Positions 13,660 to 20,639 of a DNA stretch of 35,710 bases are shown here, in pieces. The notes beneath the pieces were generated by a model. It searched no databases. It had not been told where the DNA came from and saw only the letters and a list, made by a program, of their open reading frames with translations. Position 1 is the first letter of the stretch. Every line of letters starts with the position of its first letter. Location: contig NZ_SMKK01000081.1 in NCBI RefSeq assembly GCF_004348425.1, forward strand, positions 1 through 35,710, written 5' to 3'. The position numbers were made by a program, and so were the translations under genes. Source of the DNA: Actinomadura sp. 7K507. GTDB taxonomy: Bacteria > Actinomycetota > Actinomycetes > Streptosporangiales > Streptosporangiaceae.

Positions 13660-15812
13660 CGGACGGCACCGTGGGACCTGACACCGGGGGACCTGACACC
13701 GGGGGACCTGACACCGGGGGACCTGACACCGGAGGACCTGACACCGGAGGACCTGACACCGGAGGACCTGACACCGGAGGACCTGACACCGGAGGACCTG
13801 ACACCGGAGGACCTGACACCGTGGGATCCAACACCGTGGGATCCAACGCGGGGGAACGCGCCGCGGGGGGCCGGAACGTCGCCCGCAAACTGATCGCCTC
13901 GCATCTGGTGAGCGGCGAGATGGCGCCCGGCCGCGAGATCGGGATCCACGTCGACCAGACCCTCACCCAGGACGCGACCGGCACGATGGTGATGCTGGAG
14001 CTGGAGGCCCTCGACCTGGACCGGGTCCGGACGGACGTGTCGGTCCAGTACGTCGACCACAACCTTCTCCAGGCCGACGAGCGCAACATGGCCGACCACA
14101 TCTTCCTGCGGTCGGCGTGCCGCCGCTACGGCCTCTGGTACTCCAAGGCGGGCAACGGCGTCTCGCATCCGACGCACATGCAGCGGTTCGGGGTGCCGGG
14201 CGCCACGATGGTCGGCTCCGACTCCCACACCTGCGCGGCGGGGTCGCTCGGGATGCTCGCGGTCGGCGTCGGCGGGCTGGAGGTCGCGATGGCGATGGCG
14301 GGGGAACCGCTGCACGTGACGATGCCGGAGATCTGGGGCGTTCGGCTGACCGGCGAGCTGCCGCCGTGGCTGAGCGCCAAGGACGTGATCCTGGAGATGC
14401 TGCGGCGGCACGGCGTGCGCGGCGGCGTGAACCGGATCATCGAGTACCACGGCCCCGGCCTCGCCTCCCTGACCGCGATGGACCGGCATGTCATCGCGAA
14501 CATGGGCGCCGAGCTGGGCGCGACGACGACGGTGTTCCCCGCGGACGAGCGGGTCCTGGAGTTCCTGCGCGGCGAGGGACGCGAGGGCGACTACACCGAG
14601 ATCGTCGCCGACCCGGACGCGTCCTACGACGTCACCGAGGAGATCGACCTGTCGTCCCTGGAGCCGCTGATCGCCCGCCCCAGCTCGCCCGGCGACGTCG
14701 TGCCGGTGCGCGAGGTGGCGGGGGAGGAGGTCCACCAGGTCGTCGTCGGGTCGTCGGCGAACCCGGGGCTGCGCGACTTCGCGTCCGTCGCCGCGATCGT
14801 CAAGGGCCGCCAGGTGCCGCCGCAGGTGTCGCTGGACGTCAACCCGACGTCCCGGCAGATCCTCGTCGACCTGACCCGGATGGGCGCGACCGCGGACCTC
14901 GTCCAGGCGGGCGCCCGCATCCACCAGGCGGGCTGCCTCGGCTGCATCGGCATGGGGCAGGCGCCCGCGATCGGACGCAACAGCCTCCGGACGTTCCCGC
15001 GCAACTTCCCCGGGCGGTCCGGCACCAAGGACGACCGGGTCTGGCTCTGCTCACCCGAGACCGCCGCCGCGGCCGCGCTCACCGGCCGGATCACCGACCC
15101 GCGCGACCTGGACATGGACCCGCCCGCCGTCCGGCTGCCGGACAGGTCCAGCGTCAACCGGGAGATGCTCGAAGGCCCGCCGCCGGAGGACGAGGCCCGC
15201 GCCGTCGAGCTGGAGAAGGCGCCGAGCATCGGCGTCCTGCCCGAACTGGACCCGCTGCCCGACGAGCTGGAGGTCCCCGTCGTCATCAAGGTCGGCGACG
15301 ACGTGTCCACCGACGAGATCCTCCAGGCGGGCGCGCGCGCCCTGCCGTACCGGAGCGACATCGCCAGGCTGGCGGACTTCGCGTTCACCCGGCTCGACGA
15401 GGGCTACCCGGAGCGGGCGCGGGCGGCGGGGCCGCACGCCGTGGTCGGCGGCCGCAACTACGGGCAGGGGTCCTCGCGCGAGCACGCCGCGATCGCGCCC
15501 CGCCACCTCGGGCTCCGGCTCGTCCTGGTCCGCGGATACGCCCGGATCCACTGGCAGAACCTCGTGAACTTCGGGATCCTGCCGATCGAGTTCGCCGACG
15601 AGGCCGACTACGACCGCGTCGAGCAGGGCGACGTGCTGCGCATCGGGAACGTCCGCGACGCGCTGAAGGCCGGGAACGAGATCGAGGTGCGCAACACCAC
15701 CAAGGACGAGACGTACCGGGCGCGCCACCGGCTGTCGCCGCGGCAGCGGGACCTGGTCACCGCCGGCGGCCAGATCCCGCTGCTCCGCGAACGCGCCGCG
15801 ACGGGGCGGTGA
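13656..15812 (+). CDS. Aconitate hydratase, short (about 650-residue core) type
   Basis: Aconitase interconverts citrate and isocitrate through a [4Fe-4S] cluster. The cluster ligands are visible: C193 in GSDSHTCAAGSLGM, and C427 and C430 in AGCLGCIGMGQAP. The C-terminal swivel domain has VVGGRNYGQGSSREHAAIAP with the active-site Ser/Arg region, and IKVGDDVSTDEILQAG. The length is 718 residues, of which residues 6-65 are a repeat. The remaining core of about 650 fits the short putative aconitase family found in Aquifex and many actinobacteria rather than the 900-residue AcnA. Activity on a related 3-carboxy substrate cannot be excluded. The ATG overlaps the monooxygenase stop, and a hairpin covers the 3' end. 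Confidence 0.9.
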   Translation: MTDGTVGPDTGGPDTGGPDTGGPDTGGPDTGGPDTGGPDTGGPDTGGPDTGGPDTVGSNTVGSNAGERAAGGRNVARKLIASHLVSGEMAPGREIGIHVDQTLTQDATGTMVMLELEALDLDRVRTDVSVQYVDHNLLQADERNMADHIFLRSACRRYGLWYSKAGNGVSHPTHMQRFGVPGATMVGSDSHTCAAGSLGMLAVGVGGLEVAMAMAGEPLHVTMPEIWGVRLTGELPPWLSAKDVILEMLRRHGVRGGVNRIIEYHGPGLASLTAMDRHVIANMGAELGATTTVFPADERVLEFLRGEGREGDYTEIVADPDASYDVTEEIDLSSLEPLIARPSSPGDVVPVREVAGEEVHQVVVGSSANPGLRDFASVAAIVKGRQVPPQVSLDVNPTSRQILVDLTRMGATADLVQAGARIHQAGCLGCIGMGQAPAIGRNSLRTFPRNFPGRSGTKDDRVWLCSPETAAAAALTGRITDPRDLDMDPPAVRLPDRSSVNREMLEGPPPEDEARAVELEKAPSIGVLPELDPLPDELEVPVVIKVGDDVSTDEILQAGARALPYRSDIARLADFAFTRLDEGYPERARAAGPHAVVGGRNYGQGSSREHAAIAPRHLGLRLVLVRGYARIHWQNLVNFGILPIEFADEADYDRVEQGDVLRIGNVRDALKAGNEIEVRNTTKDETYRARHRLSPRQRDLVTAGGQIPLLRERAATGR
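13671..13850 (+). repeat. 15-bp coding minisatellite, 12 units, at the aconitase N-terminus
   Basis: Codons 6-65 consist of a 15-base unit repeated twelve times: ten copies of G-G/A-ACCTGACACC encoding (V/G)GPDT, then two diverged copies (GTGGGATCCAACACC and GTGGGATCCAACGCG, VGSNT and VGSNA). Unit junctions change from GGG after copies 1-3 to GGA after copies 4-9, so blocks were duplicated recently and nearly without later mutation. The length is a multiple of three, so copy-number change would alter linker length without breaking the frame. Confidence 0.95.
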
Positions 15813-15824
15813 GCCCCGTCGCGG
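15796..15824 (+). terminator. Hairpin terminator overlapping the aconitase stop codon
   Basis: CCGCGACGGGGC at 15796-15807 pairs perfectly with GCCCCGTCGCGG at 15813-15824. The five-base loop GGTGA contains the aconitase TGA itself. The 12-bp GC stem lacks a T-run, as is common for actinobacterial terminators, and stands between convergent genes, so it may serve the plus strand or both. Confidence 0.65.
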
Positions 15825-15872
15825 CATATCCGTTGCTGTATCCGTATCTGTGGATGTTCCTTCGGTGGCGGG

Positions 15873-16280
15873 TCAGTAGCGGCGTTCCTCGCGGCCGTAG
15901 CCGAGTTCTTCGGCGACGTCGGCGACGTTCTCGTACTCGCGCCGGGGCAGTGACCGGAGGGCCTCGACCGCCTCGTCCGGCGCGCCGCCCTCGGCCGCGT
16001 GCCGGACGAGCTCGTTCGGCCGCGCCGGGTACCGGACGCCGGTGAGCATCCGGGCGAGGGCGCTGCGCCCCTCGACGTCCTGCGCGCTCATGCCGGGCGG
16101 GGAGCCCTCGCGCTCGCCGGCGACCGACTCGGCCGGGTCTCCCGGATGGTCGTCGGAGTAGGGCTCGGTCTCCCTGAACTCGTCGGCGCGCGTGGGGTGA
16201 CCGCCGCTGACCATGCCGTGCGTCTCGCGGTCGATCTCGTCGTCCAGCTTCGCGCCGTGCTTATCGCTCTTGTCTGGCAT
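15873..16280 (-). CDS. DUF2795 domain protein
   Basis: The 135-residue hydrophilic protein starts MPDKSDKHGAKLDDEIDRET and has an acidic low-complexity middle (EFRETEPYSDDHPGDPAESV). Its C-terminus carries a DUF2795 domain: YPARPNELVRHAAEGGAPDE, then AVEALRSLPRREYENVADVA. DUF2795 is a small helical domain widespread in actinobacteria with no proven function; its shape suggests nucleic-acid or protein binding. The ATG at 16280 has GGGAGGA on the minus strand about 11 bases upstream, so this gene uses a normal ribosome-binding site. The longer upstream reading frame lacks protein-like composition. Confidence 0.8.
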   Translation of the reverse strand: MPDKSDKHGAKLDDEIDRETHGMVSGGHPTRADEFRETEPYSDDHPGDPAESVAGEREGSPPGMSAQDVEGRSALARMLTGVRYPARPNELVRHAAEGGAPDEAVEALRSLPRREYENVADVAEELGYGREERRY

Positions 16281-16370
16281 CGTTTGGTTCGTCCTCCCTG
16301 CGCGCGTATGGGGAGAGCGTTCCCGGAAGGACGTGCCCAAACATGGGCCGTCCTGGCGGGGCGGGCGCGG

Positions 16371-16376
16371 TACGGT
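16371..16376 (+). promoter_or_regulatory. -10 box of a leaderless promoter (16384-16740 gene)
   Basis: TACGGT is followed by seven bases and the ATG at 16384. There is no Shine-Dalgarno before the ATG, in agreement with a leaderless transcript. Confidence 0.55.
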
Positions 16377-16383
16377 GTGGCGC

Positions 16384-16740
16384 ATGCTGCCGCAGGAGGG
16401 CGTGAACGCCGTCCGGGTCGTGGTCGCCCTGCTGGTCGGAGGCGACTACGCGGAACTGGAGACGCTGACCGAGGGATGCCGGCTCAGCGCGTCGGACATG
16501 GCCGGCGCGATCGAGGGGCATGGACTCGATCTGATCAGCCCTCCCGAGGAGGCCTTCCGCGACATCGGGGTGACCGGCGCCGAGCAGACCGAGACCGCCG
16601 AAGGCGGGCGCGCCTTCCGCGTCGCGTTCCCGCTGTGGACGGCGCAGGAGGGACGCTCCGCCCTGCGGCTGCGCCTCACGCTCTCCGAGGTCATGGACGG
16701 CGTGTGGACCGTGGAACTGGACGGCATCGGCGCCCCCTGA
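16384..16740 (+). CDS. Small acidic conserved protein of unknown function
   Basis: The 118-residue protein has an N-terminal helix region VNAVRVVVALLVGGDYAELE followed by RLSASDMAGAIEGHGLDLIS and a C-terminal sheet ending RLTLSEVMDGVWTVELDGIG. The pattern of a helical start plus a PLWTAQEGRSAL segment resembles a small actinobacterial family (possibly DUF7668, from memory only). It is cytoplasmic, without a signal or membrane segment. The ATG is fixed by the -10 box seven bases upstream. It is divergent from the DUF2795 gene and converges with the second P450 gene. Confidence 0.65.
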   Translation: MLPQEGVNAVRVVVALLVGGDYAELETLTEGCRLSASDMAGAIEGHGLDLISPPEEAFRDIGVTGAEQTETAEGGRAFRVAFPLWTAQEGRSALRLRLTLSEVMDGVWTVELDGIGAP

Positions 16741-16776
16741 TCGCCGTCACGACGCGCGGCCCCGACCGCGCCCGCG

Positions 16777-18207
16777 TCAGGGCTGGGGCGGGGACTGGGG
16801 GGACTGGGACCGGCGCATCATCCGAAGGACGCGCCTGACCAGCGACCTCGACTCGGTCTCGGCCGAGGCGTCCTGCCCGGGCGCCGCCTCCGCCTCGGCG
16901 GGCGCGGGCGTCGGCTCCGGCGGATCCCCGGCCAGCTCGTAGTTGACCGGCAGCGACCGCAGCCCGCGCATCATGGGGGACGACCGCCAGGGAAGCTGGT
17001 CGGCGGGCAGCGCGAGCCGCAGCGCGGAGAACCGCTCGAACAGCCGCTCCACCGCGATCGTGGTGATCGTCGTGGCCAGGTCGCGGCCGATGCAGGCGTG
17101 CGGCCCGGCGCCCCAGGCCAGGTGCGCGCGGGAGCTGTAGATCGCGTCGGGGTCCATGCCGCCGGTGAACGCCGGGTCCAGGTGCGCGGCGGCGGGCGAG
17201 AGCATGACCGGGTCGCCGGCGGCGATCAGGAACCGGCCGACGCGCACGTCGGTCTTCGGCCACCGGAACGTCAGGTTGGCCATCGGCGGGCTGATGATCG
17301 CGGCCCGGTTGACCGCCTCCGGCAGCATTCCGGCGGAGATGCTGTCGCGGACCCCGGCCTCCCCGACGATCACCTCGGCGATCGTGTTGCAGGTCAGCGT
17401 CCCGGTGTAGTCGCCGACCAGCCCGATCAGCATGGTCATCTCACGGGTGAGCTCGTCCACGGTCAGATCGGGCACGGCGGCGAGCATGTACGACGGGAGA
17501 TCCTCGCCGGGGGAGGTCATCTTGGCCGCGCAGACGCCGGCGACCTCGGTGGACACCCGCAACGCGGCCTCGGCGGCGTCCGGCCCGGCGTCCAGCATCC
17601 GCCACATGTCCATGATGATCTCGTCGCCGCGGCCGGACTGGGCGCCGAGCAGCCGGTTCACGATCATCAGCGGCAGCGGCCGGGCGTACTGCGCCGACAG
17701 GTCGGTCCAGCCGGTGCGGCCGCCGCTCTCCGACAGCACCGTGATCAGCTCGTCGGCGTACCGCCTGATGTCGCGTTCCAGCTCCTTGGCCTGCGTCCGC
17801 GTGCGGTCCTGGAACGGGCGCAGACCCTCGCTCCACGCGCCGCGCAGCCGGGTGAGCTCGGCGCCGTCGCGGAACACCGAGTTGTCGACCTCGAATGCCG
17901 GCAGCAGCGGCCAGTCGGCCGGGACGCGGCCCTCCCGGCGCGCCCGCCAGGAGTCGAGCCGCTTGCTCCAGATCCCCCGCGTGTCGCGCAGGATGTCGAG
18001 CGTCTGGGGGTAGCCGATGACGAGCCACGTCGGCACCCCGAGGACGTCCACGGGCGCGACCGGTCCGTACTCGGTGCGCAGCCGCTGGTAGAACACGGCG
18101 GGACGGGACTCGTAGTCGCGGTTCACCAGCGGCTGGACGGCGAGCGACTCCAGCGGCGGGTGGGCGGGCGCGGATTCTGCCTGCGGCGTCTGGGGCTCCA
18201 CGGGCAT
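16777..18207 (-). CDS. Cytochrome P450 of conservon (CYP157-like) type without the ExxR arginine
   Basis: The 476-residue protein has the P450 heme loop HLAWGAGPHACIGRDLA with thiolate Cys372; the usual Phe of FxxGxxxC is Trp here. The K-helix region reads LPEAVNRAAIISPPMANLTF: the residue where ExxR has Arg is Asn (E297-A-V-N300). The I-helix is GLVGDYTGTLTCNTI, with Thr but a non-standard approach. The late signature LPWRSSPMMRGLRSLPVNYE resembles the P450s of actinobacterial conservons (CvnE), some of which (CYP157) are known for lacking ExxR. No conservon kinase, roadblock, DUF742 or GTPase gene is adjacent. A 45-residue Pro/Ala/Glu tail and a basic end (RRVLRMMRRSQ) follow the fold. Function is unclear; a regulatory or low-activity role is possible. 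Confidence 0.85.
   Translation of the reverse strand: MPVEPQTPQAESAPAHPPLESLAVQPLVNRDYESRPAVFYQRLRTEYGPVAPVDVLGVPTWLVIGYPQTLDILRDTRGIWSKRLDSWRARREGRVPADWPLLPAFEVDNSVFRDGAELTRLRGAWSEGLRPFQDRTRTQAKELERDIRRYADELITVLSESGGRTGWTDLSAQYARPLPLMIVNRLLGAQSGRGDEIIMDMWRMLDAGPDAAEAALRVSTEVAGVCAAKMTSPGEDLPSYMLAAVPDLTVDELTREMTMLIGLVGDYTGTLTCNTIAEVIVGEAGVRDSISAGMLPEAVNRAAIISPPMANLTFRWPKTDVRVGRFLIAAGDPVMLSPAAAHLDPAFTGGMDPDAIYSSRAHLAWGAGPHACIGRDLATTITTIAVERLFERFSALRLALPADQLPWRSSPMMRGLRSLPVNYELAGDPPEPTPAPAEAEAAPGQDASAETESRSLVRRVLRMMRRSQSPQSPPQP
16790..16807 (-). repeat. 9-bp tandem duplication at the P450 C-terminus
   Basis: GGGGACTGG occurs twice in a row on the plus strand; on the coding strand it gives the SPQ-SP repeat in the last residues (RRSQSPQSPPQP). 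It is short, but it is in frame and ends close to the stop codon. Confidence 0.5.
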
Positions 18208-18345
18208 AGACTTTAGGAGAGATCGTTCCGTGCCGACCGGTTGATGGTGAAATCTCCCTGGATGATCTTCGGGGCGGGGCGCACGTGACCCCTCGTCACC
18301 GGGTATGTGAGGCTGGGAGTGCCCCTAAGAGAGCTGGAGGTCCGC

Positions 18346-18534
18346 ATGGCCGACTCGGCAGGAGAACCAGAGGACGGCGAGGACGACGTGAAGCGCAAGT
18401 TCCGGGAGGCCCTGGAGCGCAAGCGCGGAGCGGCGGGCAAGAACACCGGCGATTCCGGCAGAAGCGGCTCGAAGGTGCGCGGAAAGCACGACCGCGCCGA
18501 TCACCAGCGGCAGTTCCGCCGCAAGAGCGGCTGA
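18346..18534 (+). CDS. DUF5302 family small basic protein
   Basis: The 62-residue, strongly charged protein matches DUF5302: an acidic start (DSAGEPEDGEDD), the conserved helix VKRKFREALERKRG, a Gly/Ser-rich linker, and the conserved end RQFRRKSG. Proteins of this family are abundant and small in Streptomyces and relatives, but their function is unknown. The ATG at 18346 has GGAGG six bases upstream. A strong GC hairpin follows 18 bases after the stop. The divergent spacer towards the P450 gene (18208-18345) includes a short GTGAC-CCCTC-GTCAC inverted repeat. Confidence 0.85.
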   Translation: MADSAGEPEDGEDDVKRKFREALERKRGAAGKNTGDSGRSGSKVRGKHDRADHQRQFRRKSG

Positions 18535-18552
18535 CGGCGCCGCACGGTCCTT

Positions 18553-18579
18553 GACCCCCGCGCGGAAGGCGCGGGGGTC
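18553..18579 (+). terminator. Rho-independent-type terminator after the DUF5302 gene
   Basis: GACCCCCGCGC (18553-18563) pairs perfectly with GCGCGGGGGTC (18569-18579) around a five-base loop GGAAG. The 11-bp GC stem follows the small gene closely; no T-run follows. Confidence 0.7.
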
Positions 18580-18590
18580 GCGCCATCCGG

Positions 18591-18635
18591 CCGGTGGTCG
18601 ACCAGCCGGTGGTCGACGTGCCGGTGGTTGACCAG
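18591..18635 (+). repeat. 15-bp tandem repeat, 3 copies, intergenic
   Basis: CCGGTGGTCGACCAG, CCGGTGGTCGACGTG and CCGGTGGTTGACCAG stand head to tail between the DUF5302 terminator and the promoter of the broken secreted-protein gene. Each unit contains a GTCGAC or GTTGAC core. It could be a binding array or, more simply, another replication-slippage product like those in the neighbouring genes. Confidence 0.8.
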
Positions 18636-18706
18636 GACGCCTCGCATTACCGCCGAAATCGGGGCGGTCCCTTTGGTCATGATCAACCATTGCGGGGCGC
18701 GGACCC

Positions 18707-18712
18707 TAAGCT
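18707..18712 (+). promoter_or_regulatory. -10 box of a leaderless promoter (secreted-protein gene)
   Basis: TAAGCT is followed by seven bases and the GTG at 18720. This favours GTG 18720 over the ATG at 18726 as the start of the secreted-protein gene. Confidence 0.5.
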
Positions 18713-18719
18713 CACCCTC

Positions 18720-19670
18720 GTGGGCATGCTCCCAAGAATCGGCCGGAGACCCGCAGGTCTCCTCGCCCTCACCGCCGCCGGCGTGATCACCGCCGCCGCG
18801 CCCGCCGCCGCGGGCACCACCACGGGCCTCACCACGGGTACCACCACGGGCACCGCCCCGCGATGGTCACCGGACCTCACCGCGATCGGCGGCGACGACG
18901 TCAACGTCCGCCACGACGGCCGGGCCCTGCGGCTCGGCTCCCTTCGCACCGGCCCTGCCGCCCTGCACGACGCCCAGGCCACCGGACAGCTCCTGCTCGC
19001 GCCGAAGGACCTCCCCGAGCCGGCCGACCGCGTCCAGGCGCGGGTGAACGGCGGCGGATCGGTCGCGGTGGACGTCAGGGCGTGGCGCGGCGGCTCCTGG
19101 ACCGAGTGGCACCCGGCCGGGTCGGCGCTGCCGTCCGCGTCCACGCGGATCCAGGTGCGGATCGTGCTCGCGCAGAAGGCCGGCGCCCCCGCCCCCGCGG
19201 TCTCGGGCGTGGAGCTCACCGCCGGCCGGGTGCGGGCGCCGCGCGCGTCGGCGGCGGCGGCCGCCGCCTACCGGGTCTTCGCGACACGCGAGGGCCTGGT
19301 CGGCGGGACGACCGCGAACGGCCACGTCATCACCGAGCGGGACCACTTCGTCGCGCTGCCGTCCCGCCGCGGCCTGTCCCCTCGTCTCCAGGGGGACAGG
19401 CGACTATTCCGTTATTCCGTCCACGCGTGCACCGAGAGCGGAAACCGGTGCGAGTACGCGCCCTTATGAGACGTCGGTACGACGACTACTGGAACCGTTC
19501 CTACCGACTGAGCGGGAGTGATCGGCTCAGCCGCGCACCCCGAACGGTCTTGGGTGCACTGGTCCCCGGCGTACTCGACCCCGGGGCGGCGACACGCATC
19601 GTGTGCGTGGTCCGATCCCGGGAGGCCGGTTCCCTGCACGACCTGGCCAAGGGGGCACGGCCAACAGCGA
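18720..19670 (+). pseudogene. Secreted protein gene broken by nonsense and frameshift
   Basis: The reading frame from GTG 18720 starts with a signal peptide (PRIGRRPAGLLALTAAGVIT, then AAAPAAAG) and runs 249 codons to a TGA at 19467-19469. It contains VFATREGLVGGTTANGHVIT followed by ERDHFVALPSRRGLSP, a module seen in actinobacterial secreted proteins of over 300 residues. In those, as I recall, CEYAP is followed by a Trp and DVGPWN..DDYWN. Here CEYAP-L is followed by TGA in place of TGG, then DVG, then a small deletion. YDDYWNRSYRLSGSDR and a degraded LHDLAKGARPT continue in another frame to about 19670. So the C-terminal third is lost. The truncated secreted product may still be made. Bases 19670-19877 show nothing else. 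Confidence 0.7.
18819..18854 (+). repeat. 12-bp tandem repeat, 3 copies, after the signal peptide
   Basis: ACCACGGGCCTC, ACCACGGGTACC and ACCACGGGCACC encode TTGL-TTGT-TTGT just after the predicted signal-peptide cleavage site of the secreted protein. The period is a multiple of three. Confidence 0.7.
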
Positions 19671-19877
19671 CGGGGAGGCCCCGGACCATCTCTCCGGCGG
19701 AACGGGGGCCCTGCACACTGGCGCCGTCCCCGGCGTCCCAGATCACGAGCGAACGCTATCAGGATGTCGAGCCTGTGTCTCAAATCCAGCCGATTCGAGC
19801 GGCGCTCATGTCCACCTGTGCCCTCTCTTGCTCACTTGCAAGACAATTGTTGCGAACCCCTCCGTGGCCTGTCCGCA

Positions 19878-20516
19878 TCAGCTCTTGTACAACTGCTTCT
19901 CGTAGTTGGCCTCGCAGTAGTACCGCTCCAGGTCCTCCACGCTCTCCTTCGCGTACCGGAGGTCGCCGATGATGCGGGCGTGCGAGGGCAGTGCGTCCGG
20001 CTCCCAGGTTTCAGGCTTCCAGAGCTTCGAGCGCATGAGCGCCTTCGCGCAGTGGAAGAAGATCTGCTCGATGTCCACGACCAGCGCGAGCGCCGGGCGG
20101 TGCCCCTTGACGATCAGCTCGTCGAAGAACGGCGCGTCCCGGACGAGCCGGGCCCGGCCGTTGATCCGCAGCGTCTCCCCGCGCCCGGGAACGAGGAACA
20201 GCAGCCCGACGTGCGGGTTGCTCAGGATGTTCAGGAACCCGTCGGCGCGGCGGTTGCCGGGACGGTCCGGGATGGCGATCGTCGTGTCGTCGACGACGTG
20301 CGCGAACCCGGGCGGGTCGCCCTTGGGGGAGACGTCGCAGTCGCCGGCCGCGTCACTGGTGGAGATCAGGCAGAACGGTGAGCGCGCGAGCCATTCACGG
20401 TCCCATGCGTGCAGCGTGACGCGCTCCTTGGCGACGGCGCGCGGCATCGGCGCGCCGAGGAGCTCGCGCAGTTCTTCCGGGGAGGTGATCGTGGCGGACT
20501 CGGGGGCGAGCGTCAT
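19878..20516 (-). CDS. PPOX-class FMN-dependent flavoprotein (MSMEG_1061/DR_2398-like)
   Basis: The 212-residue protein has the split-barrel pyridoxamine-5'-phosphate-oxidase-like fold. Visible parts are LARSPFCLISTSDAAGDCDV with SPKGDPPGF (FMN-phosphate binding region), then IAIPDRPGNRRADGFLNILS, NPHVGLLFLVPGRGETLRIN and GRARLVRDAPF. The end IEQIFFHCAKALMRSKLWKP is the hallmark of the MSMEG_1061/DR_2398 subfamily. These are small flavin (possibly F420) oxidoreductases of uncertain substrate, not the vitamin B6 enzyme. The ATG at 20516 has GGAAGGA six bases upstream on the minus strand. It is the last gene in a minus-strand series. Confidence 0.85.
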   Translation of the reverse strand: MTLAPESATITSPEELRELLGAPMPRAVAKERVTLHAWDREWLARSPFCLISTSDAAGDCDVSPKGDPPGFAHVVDDTTIAIPDRPGNRRADGFLNILSNPHVGLLFLVPGRGETLRINGRARLVRDAPFFDELIVKGHRPALALVVDIEQIFFHCAKALMRSKLWKPETWEPDALPSHARIIGDLRYAKESVEDLERYYCEANYEKQLYKS

Positions 20517-20639
20517 CGGCGTTCCTTCCGGGAGGGAACCGGAAGATCAGCCTAACCGGGCCTATTTCGCCCCGGTATGGCCGGGTGCGCCGCCTGATCC
20601 GGAGCCGGGTCGGCTCTTCCCCGGTCAGTTCCCCCCGGT

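Noticed and set aside
13671..13850. CRISPR array
   Set aside because: The repeat units are directly adjacent 15-mers without spacers and are translated; no cas gene is present. It is a coding minisatellite.
13518..14924. Minus-strand frame with GVRSSG repeats opposite the aconitase N-terminus
   Set aside because: It is the complement of the minisatellite; the rest has the Arg/Pro-rich composition of antisense GC-rich DNA and no domain.
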